A DNA stretch of 58,323 nucleotides, from NCBI RefSeq assembly GCF_015558675.1, contig NZ_JADMOL010000013.1, positions 37,337-95,659 of the forward strand. Reading direction: 5' to 3'. Positions within the stretch are counted from its first letter, which is position 1, and every line of letters starts with the position of its first letter. Origin of the DNA: Paenibacillus sp. 1001270B_150601_E10 (GTDB taxonomy: Bacteria; Bacillota; Bacilli; Paenibacillales; Paenibacillaceae). Made by a program: the position numbers and the translations under genes. Shown piece after piece: positions 19,074-28,053 of this stretch. Under the pieces are notes generated by a model. The model saw only the letters and a list, made by a program, of their open reading frames with translations, did not search any database and was not told the DNA's origin.

Positions 19074-19364
19074 TTAGCTCAATTCACGATCAAACGCTTC
19101 CACAACATCCAGTGACTCGACCTCAACCTCTCTATAGAATTGAAAGTCGGGATGTTCCTCCATTAGCTTCTCCCGGCACAAATTCCTTAGGGCAGCTTCA
19201 TCCAATGGCTCCTCAGAACCGATTACGAGCTGATCAACCCTCTCCTTCTCTGAGTAATCAAAATCAACGGTACGACACGTCACATCGACGACGTGCAGGT
19301 ATCGCCCTGGGTGATAGCTCACATGCTTAAACAGCTTATGTATAGGTGTATAGTTGTAGTTCAA
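19074..19364 (-). CDS. Small protein of unknown function
   Basis: A 96-residue soluble acidic protein that I do not recognise. It begins MNYNYTPIHKLFKHVSYHPG and has two Val/Asp-rich strands (YLHVVDVTCRTVDFDYSE, FYREVEVESLDVVEAFDREL), suggesting an alpha/beta fold. The start is a TTG 8 bases after AGGAG; no better start exists. A strong sigma-A promoter lies 30 bases upstream and three decamer repeats further up, so it is a real and probably regulated gene. It sits between the antiporter and chemoreceptor genes on the same strand. Confidence 0.65.
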   Translation of the reverse strand: MNYNYTPIHKLFKHVSYHPGRYLHVVDVTCRTVDFDYSEKERVDQLVIGSEEPLDEAALRNLCREKLMEEHPDFQFYREVEVESLDVVEAFDRELS

Positions 19365-19401
19365 TCTGATTCACTCCTGTTCTCTTATCCACCTTATATA
19401 C

Positions 19402-19430
19402 ATAATATCGGTCAAATGAACTAGTTTCAA
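19402..19430 (-). promoter_or_regulatory. Sigma-A promoter of the small unknown gene
   Basis: Minus strand: -35 TTGAAA (19430-19425), exactly 17 bases, -10 TATTAT (19407-19402). Both boxes match consensus at five of six positions; the start would be near 19395. An A/T tract upstream could act as an UP element. Confidence 0.7.
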
Positions 19431-19475
19431 AAGATTTTTCCAATATTTTTTTCATTTTCTTAACGATTCCTTTAT

Positions 19476-19504
19476 AAATGACATAAAAAGACACAAAATG
19501 ACAT
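19476..19504 (-). repeat. Three tandem decamer repeats upstream of the small unknown gene
   Basis: Plus strand AAATGACAT (19476-19484), AAAAGACAC (19486-19494), AAATGACAT (19496-19504): the starts are spaced exactly 10 bases apart, so they face one side of the helix. They lie about 80-110 bases upstream of the predicted transcription start, a placement that fits an activator binding in tandem. Confidence 0.5.
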
Positions 19505-19597
19505 AATTCACGTCTTTTTGAATCATGTCTATTTGCATCCTTATCGATTTTTGATAGATGATGAAGAGCAACGCCGCATCGTTTTTCGTCCAAAATG

Positions 19598-21070
19598 CTA
19601 CTTTTTGATACGCTGCTGACGCACAAACATGCGTTGAAGGATATTCACATGCTCCTTCGCAGCAAGCAAGTATACAACATCTCCTGCATGAAGCATGCTT
19701 TCTCCGTAGACTGGAACCTCCTTCATCTCTCTCATGATGGCCATAATGGAGGTATTACCAGGCAGCCTGATCTCTGCCAGCCTTCGATATTCGACCTGTG
19801 ATCGGGGCCATACCTTTAGACTGATCACATTCAAATTCGATTCGCTTACCGATCTTGGCTCCTGTATTCTTCCGATATAGTCGTCATCCTCCATCATATT
19901 GCCTTGGGACAAGCCAAGCTTGTCAGCCACCCAGGATACAGTCGCCCCTTGCAGTAGGGCTGAGCTCAGTACGACGAAGAAGACTACATTGAAGAACAGC
20001 ATGCCGTGCTCCACATTTGCCGTTAAAGGAAACGTGGCAAGGATGATCGGAACGGCTCCTTTTAATCCTGCCCATGAGATTAGAACCTTCTCTCTTGTAT
20101 TGAATCTGGAGAACAACAAGCTGAGCCAAACCCCGATCGGCCTTGCGATAAACATGAGGATAAAGGAAAGCAGAAGCGCTTGCCAGGTTACCAGCACCAG
20201 TTGGCCTGGAAATACAAGCAGGCCTAGAAGCACAAACATCATAATCTGCATCATCCAGGAAAAGCCCTCATTGAAGCGGACAATCGAGTAGCGATACGTA
20301 AGATCGGCATTGCCCAGCATGATTGCCATGACATAGACGGCTAAAAAGCCGCTGCATTCCATAAGAGCCGCAATACTATAAGTGAGGATGCCCAAGCTCA
20401 CGGCCAGTACGGGATATAAACCAACGTTGCTTAGCTGGATTCGATTCAATAGCCGCGCGGAGGTTAGGCCGAAAAATAGCCCCAGCAGCAGTCCCGCTCC
20501 CATTTGCCATACAAAAAAGCTGAGCATGTAAAGCCATGAAACAGATTCAGGCGCCTCCATAAGCCCAATTAATAATAGGGTCAAAAAGACGGCCATCGGA
20601 TCGTTCGAGCCCGATTCTACCTCAAGCGTCGTCTTCAACTGACGGTGGATCGCTTTGCCGCCAATAACAGAAAAGATTGCTGCCGCATCCGTAGAGCCTA
20701 CAATCGCCCCAACCAAAAGCCCCTCCAGCCATTCCAGATTCAAGATGAACTTGGCGCATACACCAACCACAACGGCAGTTACTGCCACGCCAACGGTGGA
20801 AAGCGAGAGCGCAGGTTTTAAGGTCAGCTTCATCCTTTTCCAGCTTGTATGCATGCCGCCTTCAAATAATATGATGATCAAAGCGAGAATCCCAAACAAC
20901 TGTGTCCAGTGAGCATTGTCAAAATACATGAACTGGCTAAGCCCCATGCCTAGCATGATGAATACGACCAGCGAGGGCACATTGAGCTTGTTCGTCATCT
21001 TTGCCCCTACAACTCCGATAAATAGCATCATTCCGAGTAAGAATAAGAGCTCGTCTGTTGTCCAGATCAC
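19598..21070 (-). CDS. CPA1-family cation/proton antiporter with TrkA-C-like tail (NhaP2 type)
   Basis: A 490-residue protein with about 12 membrane helices and a cytoplasmic C-terminal domain. Hallmarks: ILFEGGMHTSW, VGAIVGSTDAAAIFSVIGG and the ion-binding helix VESGSNDPMAVFL. The tail (about 400-480), including RLAEIRLPGNTSIMAIMREM and GDVVYLLAAKEHV, is a TrkA-C-like regulatory domain as in K+/H+ antiporters NhaP2/CvrA. It exchanges K+ or Na+ for protons at the cell membrane; which ion cannot be told. The start is GTG, 9 bases after GGAGG. The gene stands alone. Confidence 0.88.
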   Translation of the reverse strand: MIWTTDELLFLLGMMLFIGVVGAKMTNKLNVPSLVVFIMLGMGLSQFMYFDNAHWTQLFGILALIIILFEGGMHTSWKRMKLTLKPALSLSTVGVAVTAVVVGVCAKFILNLEWLEGLLVGAIVGSTDAAAIFSVIGGKAIHRQLKTTLEVESGSNDPMAVFLTLLLIGLMEAPESVSWLYMLSFFVWQMGAGLLLGLFFGLTSARLLNRIQLSNVGLYPVLAVSLGILTYSIAALMECSGFLAVYVMAIMLGNADLTYRYSIVRFNEGFSWMMQIMMFVLLGLLVFPGQLVLVTWQALLLSFILMFIARPIGVWLSLLFSRFNTREKVLISWAGLKGAVPIILATFPLTANVEHGMLFFNVVFFVVLSSALLQGATVSWVADKLGLSQGNMMEDDDYIGRIQEPRSVSESNLNVISLKVWPRSQVEYRRLAEIRLPGNTSIMAIMREMKEVPVYGESMLHAGDVVYLLAAKEHVNILQRMFVRQQRIKK

Positions 21071-21251
21071 TGGGCTTGTCCTCCGTCACCATAAGTTTCA
21101 CTTGCCATCTCTTATGTTTATGACGGAGCTTCTAGTATTTATTTCTTTTTAACTAAAAAAATGTTTATAACCGGGGTTGGCGACTATTGCCGTATATATG
21201 GTTCCACAAAAATAGCTGCCTTGCTTCTACTTCTACTATTATTGAGCTCAT

Positions 21252-21286
21252 AAAAAAGCGTCCTCTTCTGATACTGAAGAGAACGC
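21252..21286 (-). terminator. Terminator of the MFS-GDSL operon
   Basis: Minus-strand stem GCGTTCTCTTC / GAAGAGGACGC (one mismatch) with a 7-base loop, followed by six T, about 55 bases after the GDSL stop codon. Confidence 0.85.
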
Positions 21287-21338
21287 ATATGGTGTATTTC
21301 TTGCTTGGTACAACTATGTGCTTAGCAGCGTTAACATG

Positions 21339-21989
21339 CTACACATTCTGCTGCTTGATCATCTCAAGAACAGCCTTAGCGATCGCCATATGCCCAGTCT
21401 GATTCGGATGGACACGATCGAATGCCAGCGTCGTAGGATGAGTGTACGCCAAGAATCGGTCCATGGTTTCCTGCAGATCCACAACAGGCAGGTCCCGCTC
21501 TCTTCCAACAGCTTGTACGATTGCCCCGTAGCGATCCATATCCGCACGCATCGGCTCTTCCTTATTCGGCTCGATAAAGAACGGCGTGAGCAGCATGACA
21601 TCGGCTCCAAGCGCTTGCGACGAATCGATCAGTTCATTCATCGTGCGCTCATATTCTTCTTCCAGCACCGCAAGTGCTTGATTCATCGGATTATCATATT
21701 TTCGCCAGACATCATTGATCCCGATCGCGATGATAACTCCATCAGGCTGATGATCCAGCACATCCTGCTGCCATCGTGCCGCAAGATCGCGAATGGTGTT
21801 ACCGCCGATCCCCATATTCAGCAATTGAATGATAAAGGAAGGATATTCACAGCGAATCAACGACTGCAGCAGGTTCACGTAGCCATTTCCCAAGCCATGA
21901 TAGAGCCCCTCTCCTACAGGTCTTGCGCGATCACAGTCGGTTATGGAATCCCCCATCACAATTAGTTTGTAGCCTTGACGAAGCTTCAT
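21339..21989 (-). CDS. SGNH/GDSL-family hydrolase
   Basis: A ~216-residue esterase/lipase-fold enzyme with all four SGNH blocks: GDSITD (nucleophile Ser) near residue 15, the Gly of GIGGNT, the Asn of GINDVW, and the Asp/His of DRVHPNQTGH. No signal peptide is visible, so it acts in the cytoplasm, probably removing acyl or acetyl groups from a small substrate. The ATG at 21989 lies 8 bases after AGGAGG; the ATG at 21995 is only two bases away and less likely. It follows the MFS gene by about 30 bases; the transporter may import its substrate (inference). Confidence 0.9.
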   Translation of the reverse strand: MKLRQGYKLIVMGDSITDCDRARPVGEGLYHGLGNGYVNLLQSLIRCEYPSFIIQLLNMGIGGNTIRDLAARWQQDVLDHQPDGVIIAIGINDVWRKYDNPMNQALAVLEEEYERTMNELIDSSQALGADVMLLTPFFIEPNKEEPMRADMDRYGAIVQAVGRERDLPVVDLQETMDRFLAYTHPTTLAFDRVHPNQTGHMAIAKAVLEMIKQQNV

Positions 21990-22022
21990 GTCCATTGCCT
22001 CCTCTGGAGTAAATACACAACG

Positions 22023-23279
22023 TTATGAATGTATTCGACTAAATCTTCGATCCACCTGCTCCGTCCATAGAAATCCTGCTGTCGCTAAGATTAACAGGAT
22101 GCCTGATGCACCGTAAAGCGTCTTGATGCCTAGCTCGGCATAGATGTAGGCACCAATCAAGCTTCCCGTCATCGTTGCCCCAAGGCTGATCATCATGAAC
22201 AGCAGCGCTTGTCCGCTTGCACGGAATCGATCGGGAATCAGTTCCATCATATAGTCAGCCAAGAACGTAAAGTAAAAAGCGATCGCGATTCCCTGAATGG
22301 CCTGCATCACCATCACAAGCCACAAGGCATCCGTCCATGCGATGACGAAGGAACGCAGCATAAGGATGACTGCAGAGATCGCAAGCATCGGCAGCGGCCG
22401 GAAGCGCTGGCGGATACGTCCAAAGTACATAAAGATGCCAATCTCAATCGCAGCGGGGAGCATCCAGCCCATCCCGACATAGAACTGACTTCCATTTAAT
22501 TCGTGAATGAGATACGTGAAATATTGATCATTGAAGGCAAAGGTCATTTGGTACAGTACGAGTGCAGCAATAAACCATAGAAATCTCGGCGTTCGCACGT
22601 ACTGAAGCAGCTCGTTCATCTTGACCTTTGGCTTCTCCGCAGATGCTGAGGGTCCACCTTGCTCATCACCAGGCATGTAGTGCGGCTCTCTCGGGTCTCG
22701 TACGGGAAGCAGCGCAATCCATGTCAAGGCGACGAGGATAATGGCTACCCAGCCCATCGTCGTTCGTCCTGGGAGGAGATCAAGCACCCAGCCAATGATC
22801 ACGGCAGCAACGGCAAAGCCCGCTGCGCCACATCCGCGAATCGTGGCGTATGCAGCATCAAGGCGCCGCGCTGCAAGCATCGCCATACTGTCTGTAAGTG
22901 AATTGACAGGCACCCACAGGAATTGAAATAGAAAGACGAGGCCCATCACGAGCCACACATTAGAAACATGGAAAATAAAATAAATGCTCACCATCATCAG
23001 CGCCATCAGCGTAAGAAGGATAGGCTTCATACGTGACAGCTTATCGCTAATCATTCCGAATAAGGCGTTCGCGATCATGCCAATGATCGGAAGAAGTGCA
23101 TTCTGAAGTCCATACATCGCATCAGTATATCCAATCTCCCGATAATACAGCGGAAAGAACGAGCTGAACACTGCAGCAGGTCCATAAATGATAAATACAT
23201 AGATACAGATCAATCGAAGCTGCATCGACCTAAAGCCCGCCTCTAAAGGAAGGCGTGAGTGTGTTGCTGGATTGGTCAT
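22023..23279 (-). CDS. MFS transporter (MFS_1-like/HcaT type)
   Basis: A 418-residue permease with 12 predicted helices. The pattern FFPLYYREIGYTDAMYGLQN, the loop GMISDKLSRMKPILL between helices 2 and 3, and FLWVPVNSLTDSMAML fit the small family that includes 3-phenylpropionate and nucleoside/oligosaccharide-like importers. Substrate cannot be told. The ATG follows GGAGG at an acceptable distance. It is the first gene of a two-gene operon with the GDSL hydrolase. Confidence 0.85.
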   Translation of the reverse strand: MTNPATHSRLPLEAGFRSMQLRLICIYVFIIYGPAAVFSSFFPLYYREIGYTDAMYGLQNALLPIIGMIANALFGMISDKLSRMKPILLTLMALMMVSIYFIFHVSNVWLVMGLVFLFQFLWVPVNSLTDSMAMLAARRLDAAYATIRGCGAAGFAVAAVIIGWVLDLLPGRTTMGWVAIILVALTWIALLPVRDPREPHYMPGDEQGGPSASAEKPKVKMNELLQYVRTPRFLWFIAALVLYQMTFAFNDQYFTYLIHELNGSQFYVGMGWMLPAAIEIGIFMYFGRIRQRFRPLPMLAISAVILMLRSFVIAWTDALWLVMVMQAIQGIAIAFYFTFLADYMMELIPDRFRASGQALLFMMISLGATMTGSLIGAYIYAELGIKTLYGASGILLILATAGFLWTEQVDRRFSRIHS

Positions 23280-23527
23280 ACCTTAGATACCTCCATCATA
23301 TAAGGAAGATATTCGCTTCATGATCTAGAACCGAATATTCAACCCTAATTTACGATTGTATCATAGGAATTTGCTTCGTGTACGAGAATTTTCGCTATCA
23401 TTCGACAACTTTTCTCTTGATTGTCTGAAATGCCCTCTTCCTTCTCACTAAGCTTTGAAGTATACTGGTAACATTCTGTTTATCATTTGTAAACATCCAC
23501 AAGAGAGGCATCTCTCATCATACGTCA

Positions 23528-23595
23528 TCTCGTATAGGGGCAGGAATTGGCTTGCTCGTCTCTACCTGATCACCGTAAATGATCGGACTACGGGA
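23528..23595 (+). ncRNA. Purine riboswitch, guanine type
   Basis: P1 is TCTCGTA/TACGGGA (23528-23534 with 23589-23595). P2 is about GGGCAG/TTGCTC with loop GAATTGG; the junction TCTACC precedes P3 CTGATC/GATCGG with the invariant loop ACCGTAAAT; the J3/1 segment reads ACTACG. The C at 23588 is at the position that selects guanine over adenine. The P2 loop differs from the common GATATGG but keeps the two G that pair with loop 3. It controls xpt-pbuX through the terminator at 23705-23759. Confidence 0.92.
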
Positions 23596-23704
23596 GCGAA
23601 GAATCTGAAGATTGAAAGAAAGTCACTCCTTGCAAGACGTGTTTCTACGATCATTGACACGTCTCTATTGTGGTTTTCCTAACATTTGCAGAGGAAGCTT
23701 CTAC

Positions 23705-23759
23705 AGCCCGGTAAAGAGGGTATCCTAGTTGATAGAGATACGCTTTTTTCGGGCTTTTC
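23705..23759 (+). terminator. Riboswitch-controlled terminator before xpt
   Basis: A long stem AGCCCG...CGGGCT with inner arms AAAGAGGGTATC/GATACGCTTTTTT, then TTTTC. It lies about 110 bases after the aptamer. TACGGG of the aptamer P1 could pair with CCCGGTA of the terminator's 5' arm (one bulge), giving an antiterminator; that pairing is my inference. A smaller hairpin GACGTGT/ACACGTC lies between aptamer and terminator. Confidence 0.75.
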
Positions 23760-23800
23760 TTGCAATCTTCAGCTTTTTAAGCATTCGAGTAAACGAATAG

Positions 23801-24403
<603 letters not shown>

Positions 24404-24468
24404 AATGAACAAGCGTTAAGATCGCCTTGCCATTCTTGTATTAAACATCCCAAGGAGGAATTGTTGTT

Positions 24469-25809
24469 ATGCCACACGATGAACCCGTTTTTCAACGGAA
24501 TCGTCACCCTTTTAAGACCTTCTCGCTAGGTCTTCAGCATGTGCTTGCGATGTATGCCGGAGCGGTTATTGTTCCTTTGATCGTAGGTGGTGCCTTAGAC
24601 TTCACCCAAGAACAGCTCACATACCTTGTCGCCATTGACCTTATGATGTGCGGTGTCGCCACTTTGCTTCAAGTATGGAAGAATAAATGGTTCGGAATCG
24701 GCATGCCTGTTGTGCTTGGCTGTGCATTCCAAGCGGTAACGCCGATGATCGCAATTGGTACAGATCCTGATTTTGGGGTGTCTTTCATTTATGGCGCGAT
24801 CATAGCTTCTGGTTTGTTTGTCGTCTTATGCAGCGGCTTGTTCGGCAAGCTGATTCGACTCTTCCCTCCAATTGTAACGGGATCTGTCGTGACAATTATC
24901 GGGGTTACGCTTATTCCTGTTGCGTTTAACGATCTAGCAGGCGGTGCAGGGTCTGATCAATTCGGCAGCATTGAGAATCTTGTCCTTGGCTTTGGGGTTT
25001 TGATCTTTATCATTATTATGAATCGATTCTCAACAGGCTTCTTGCGTTCCGTATCCATTCTAGTTGGACTCATTATAGGCACATGTGCCGCATACTTCTT
25101 TGGACTTGTAGATATAAACAAAGTAAGCGAAGCTTCTTTCTTCCATGGCATTAAGCCATTCTATTTCGGCACGCCGGAATTCGCATTGACTCCGATTCTT
25201 ACGATGATTATCGTATCTATCGTCAGTGTAGCGGAATCTACAGGCGTATTTATGGCGCTTGGCAATATCTTGGATCGCAAAGTAACATCAAAGGATCTAG
25301 CTAGAGGTTACCGAGCAGAAGGGCTTGCTATCGTGCTTGGCGGGGTATTCAACTCCTTCCCGTACACCACCTATTCCCAGAACGTCGGCCTGCTTCAGAT
25401 GACTCGCGTCAAGACACGCGATGTGATCGTCGTTGCCGGCGGCATTCTGATCGTTCTTGGGTTCATTCCGAAGATCGCTGCATTTGCAACGCTGATTCCA
25501 AGCTCCGTGCTTGGCGGTGCGATGGTTGCCATGTTCGGGATGGTGGTATCATCAGGGCTTCGCACACTCGGTTCGCAGGTTGACCTGAACCGCCATGAGA
25601 ATCTATTTATCATTGCCTGCTCTGTAGGGATGGGCCTTGGTGTAACGACCGTTCCTGAATTGTTCGCTCAGCTTCCGGCTCAGGTACAGATTCTGACTGG
25701 CAATGGCATTGTAGCCGGTACATTCACTGCGATCGTCATGAACCTGATCTTCAACGGCTTAGGTGAGAAGCCAAAGGAACACAATGATGAAGAGACGCAA
25801 GCCGCATAA
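24469..25809 (+). CDS. pbuX: Xanthine permease, NCS2 family
   Basis: A 446-residue nucleobase:cation symporter-2 with about 14 membrane segments. Typical motifs are LGLQHVLAMYAGAVIVPLIV near the N-terminus, the QAVTPMIAIG segment and the NCS2 signature around ESTGVFMALG and NSFPYTTYSQNVGLLQMTRV. It imports xanthine for Xpt. AAGGAGG precedes the ATG. Placement after xpt under a guanine riboswitch is the standard Bacillus arrangement. A terminator follows at 25848-25885. Confidence 0.95.
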   Translation: MPHDEPVFQRNRHPFKTFSLGLQHVLAMYAGAVIVPLIVGGALDFTQEQLTYLVAIDLMMCGVATLLQVWKNKWFGIGMPVVLGCAFQAVTPMIAIGTDPDFGVSFIYGAIIASGLFVVLCSGLFGKLIRLFPPIVTGSVVTIIGVTLIPVAFNDLAGGAGSDQFGSIENLVLGFGVLIFIIIMNRFSTGFLRSVSILVGLIIGTCAAYFFGLVDINKVSEASFFHGIKPFYFGTPEFALTPILTMIIVSIVSVAESTGVFMALGNILDRKVTSKDLARGYRAEGLAIVLGGVFNSFPYTTYSQNVGLLQMTRVKTRDVIVVAGGILIVLGFIPKIAAFATLIPSSVLGGAMVAMFGMVVSSGLRTLGSQVDLNRHENLFIIACSVGMGLGVTTVPELFAQLPAQVQILTGNGIVAGTFTAIVMNLIFNGLGEKPKEHNDEETQAA

Positions 25810-25847
25810 CGAAATGTCCTTATGTAAGCAGCATATATAAATTTCAG

Positions 25848-25885
25848 GTAGCAGCCCCTACGATATGGGCCTGCTACTTTTTTTG
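25848..25885 (+). terminator. Terminator of xpt-pbuX
   Basis: Stem GTAGCAG/CTGCTAC (25848-25854 and 25871-25877) with inner CCC/GGG pairing, followed by seven T. Confidence 0.88.
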
Positions 25886-26014
25886 TATCTTAGCAGCCTG
25901 TGGAGCTCTAAATCCCCTTTGTCATACTGCACTCGAAATGAGCACAGCGCTCAATAGGCTCTTGGTTAGTATCATCCAGCATCAAATACAACCTCTCAAG
26001 CACTCACGTTTTCT

Positions 26015-26026
26015 TTTCCCGGGAAA
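26015..26026. promoter_or_regulatory. 12-bp perfect palindrome upstream of the alcohol dehydrogenase
   Basis: TTTCCCGGGAAA, within the 430-base gap between pbuX and the dehydrogenase gene. It is short and could be chance, but it stands in an otherwise AT-rich regulatory region. Confidence 0.3.
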
Positions 26027-26087
26027 TGTTCGACATAAAGTTTAATTATCCCTTTTCCTATTTATATAAAAGCAGCACCACAATTTT

Positions 26088-26170
26088 ATTCACAAAACAA
26101 ACATAAACAAAGAAAAACAAATATTATTTACATTTGTTTATGTTGACTAACTTTGTGAATTTGATAACAT
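26088..26170 (+). promoter_or_regulatory. Interrupted palindrome overlapping the likely promoter of the alcohol dehydrogenase gene
   Basis: Two nested inverted repeats: outer ATTCACAAA (26088-26096) with TTTGTGAAT (26152-26160), inner ACATAAACAAA (26101-26111) with TTTGTTTATGT (26133-26143). A TTGACT box (26143-26148) lies within the right half and has a weak -10 TAACAT (26165-26170) at 16 bases. The outer arm resembles half of a Rex-type site (TTGTGAA), which would fit redox control of a dehydrogenase, but the spacing is not that of a Rex operator. Confidence 0.5.
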
Positions 26171-26239
26171 AGTAGTATCAGCACCATATTATCAATATTT
26201 CACTACCATCAGCTGTTAACATGCAGAGGAGGATGTTTC

Positions 26240-27391
26240 ATGAGCACGAAGGTCTTTTATGTACCATCTGTCAATCTTATGGGTCGTGGATGTGTAAAGG
26301 ATATTGCCCCTTATATCCAAGAGCTAGGCTTAAAGAAAGCGCTCGTCGTTACCGATAAGTTTCTAATGAAAAGCGGCATTGCGAAGAAGGTATTGGACGT
26401 TCTAGAGGCGGCTCACCTTCCCTATGTCGTATACGACGACGTGAAGCCGAATCCAACCTGTGCCAATGTGCATGACGGCGTTCAGGTACTGCGGCGAGAG
26501 GAATGCGACTTCCTCATCTCTATCGGCGGAGGTTCTCCTCAGGATGCGGCCAAAGGGATTGGCATCCTTGCAACGAACGGGGGACATATCAAGCAGTATG
26601 AAGGCGTGCACATGACGAAGCATCGCTCCCTTCCGATTATCGCGGTTAATACCACCGCAGGCACATCGGCTGAGGTGACAATCAACTACGTCATAACCGA
26701 CGAGGAACGCAAGGTTAAGATGGTTATGGTCGATAAAAACAGTCTCGCAACCATGAGCGTCAATGACCCTGAGCTTATGCTCGGCAAGCCTGCTGACTTG
26801 ACGGCCGCGACCGGAATGGATGCGCTCACCCACGTGATTGAGGCTTTGGTTACACCTGGGGCTTATCCCGTTACCGATGCGGTTGCTCTTGCGGCAGTAA
26901 AGATCATTTTTGATTATCTGCCCCGAGCGGTTAAAGATGGACAGGATATTGAAGCACGCGAGCAAATGGTATATGCCGTATTCCTTGGCGGCATGGCCTT
27001 CAACAATGCAGGTCTAGGCTACGTCCATGCGATGGCCCATCAGCTTGGCGGCGTCTACGACCTGCCGCACGGCGTATGCAACGCCATGCTGCTGCCGATC
27101 GTGGAAGAGGAGAACGCGAAGCATGTTCCCCATCGCTTCCGTCCAATCGCAAAGACAATTGGCCTTGATGATCAAGGTAAGACCGATGAGGAATGCGCAG
27201 CTTACGTTATTGAAGCCATAAAGCGCTTGTCTAAAGAAGTAGGCATTCCTAGCAAGCTGTCCGAGATTGGAGTAACGGAAGTAGACCTTGATTTGCTCGC
27301 CGAGAACTCCATGAAGGATGCTTGTGCGCCGGGGAATCCCTTTATCCCAACGAAAGAAGAAGTCATTGAGATGTTCAAGAAGATCATTTAA
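26240..27391 (+). CDS. Iron-containing alcohol dehydrogenase
   Basis: A 383-residue group III (Fe-ADH) NAD(P)-dependent dehydrogenase. N-terminal nucleotide-binding part with SIGGGSPQDAAKGIG near residue 95-110; NTTAGTSAEVT near 140; metal-ligand regions GMDALTHVIEALV, HAMAHQLGGVYDLPHGVCNA. This class reduces aldehydes or oxidises primary alcohols and 1,2-diols (for example butanol or lactaldehyde/propanediol enzymes); exact substrate cannot be told. AGAGGAGG precedes the ATG by 8 bases. Single gene, between a strong palindromic promoter region and the terminator at 27397-27443. Confidence 0.93.
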   Translation: MSTKVFYVPSVNLMGRGCVKDIAPYIQELGLKKALVVTDKFLMKSGIAKKVLDVLEAAHLPYVVYDDVKPNPTCANVHDGVQVLRREECDFLISIGGGSPQDAAKGIGILATNGGHIKQYEGVHMTKHRSLPIIAVNTTAGTSAEVTINYVITDEERKVKMVMVDKNSLATMSVNDPELMLGKPADLTAATGMDALTHVIEALVTPGAYPVTDAVALAAVKIIFDYLPRAVKDGQDIEAREQMVYAVFLGGMAFNNAGLGYVHAMAHQLGGVYDLPHGVCNAMLLPIVEEENAKHVPHRFRPIAKTIGLDDQGKTDEECAAYVIEAIKRLSKEVGIPSKLSEIGVTEVDLDLLAENSMKDACAPGNPFIPTKEEVIEMFKKII

Positions 27392-27396
27392 ATAAC

Positions 27397-27443
27397 AAAT
27401 AGACCTCTTAGTCATGACAACTTGTCTGCTTAGAGGTCTATTT
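27397..27443. terminator. Bidirectional terminator after the alcohol dehydrogenase
   Basis: 12-bp perfect stem AAATAGACCTCT/AGAGGTCTATTT (27397-27408, 27432-27443) with T-rich flank on the plus strand; the small membrane protein gene converges from the other side. Confidence 0.8.
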
Positions 27444-27484
27444 ATTGTTCCGATCTTCTTTTATGCTCATGTTACAAGTCCTGC

Positions 27485-27856
27485 TCATTTCCCGAGAATC
27501 AGGCTGCAGAATTGATCGGCAAACTCATCAAACCACGGTGTACCGTAATAAGCAAACGTATAAACATCAAAAACAAGCAGCAAAAGCATAACAAGCATGA
27601 ACACAATGAGCAAAGCATTCTTTTCCTTTTGAACCATAAGCTCGAATCCGCGATGAACAAATGGAACAAATATAAAGGAAATCACAGGTGCAATCAGGAG
27701 TCCCATAATAATCATAAATGGTCCTCCGATTCCTTGATGCCCCGTCCCCCATGTAGCAGAGGATATAATGAGCAGAACGTAAAGATTGATGGCAGCCAAG
27801 ATGGCTAGAAAGCTGTTCATTGCGCCTGACTTAACGTTAAGTAAAAAACGACTCAT
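27485..27856 (-). CDS. Small membrane protein of unknown function
   Basis: About 123 residues with three to four hydrophobic segments: AILAAINLYVLLIISSA, GGPFMIIMGLLIAPVISFIF, LLIVFMLVMLLLLVFDVYTF. The segments are joined by short polar loops (HRGFELMVQKEKNA). I do not recognise the family. The ATG at 27856 (MSRFLLN) follows GAGGGAG by 10 bases; a longer frame would need a TTG at 27889 without a ribosome binding site. No neighbour suggests a role. Confidence 0.65.
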   Translation of the reverse strand: MSRFLLNVKSGAMNSFLAILAAINLYVLLIISSATWGTGHQGIGGPFMIIMGLLIAPVISFIFVPFVHRGFELMVQKEKNALLIVFMLVMLLLLVFDVYTFAYYGTPWFDEFADQFCSLILGK

Positions 27857-28053
27857 GTTGCAGTAAGCTCCCTCTTCTCCTGTTCTCAAGTTGTCGTATT
27901 CTCTATCGTGAAATCGTTCACGTCTCTATGTAAAATAGCATACCGAATTTCAACGCTTTTGTCTGTTACATTTTTACCGCAAGTGTGTATTTCTGCGGAA
28001 TAACAGGCTAATCTTGCTCGATTCTATCTAAAAAAGAGAGCGATAATATTCAG

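Noticed and set aside
19336..19626. Minus-strand frame of 96 codons upstream of the small unknown gene
   Set aside because: It covers the promoter and repeats of the small gene and the end of the antiporter gene and has no start signal.
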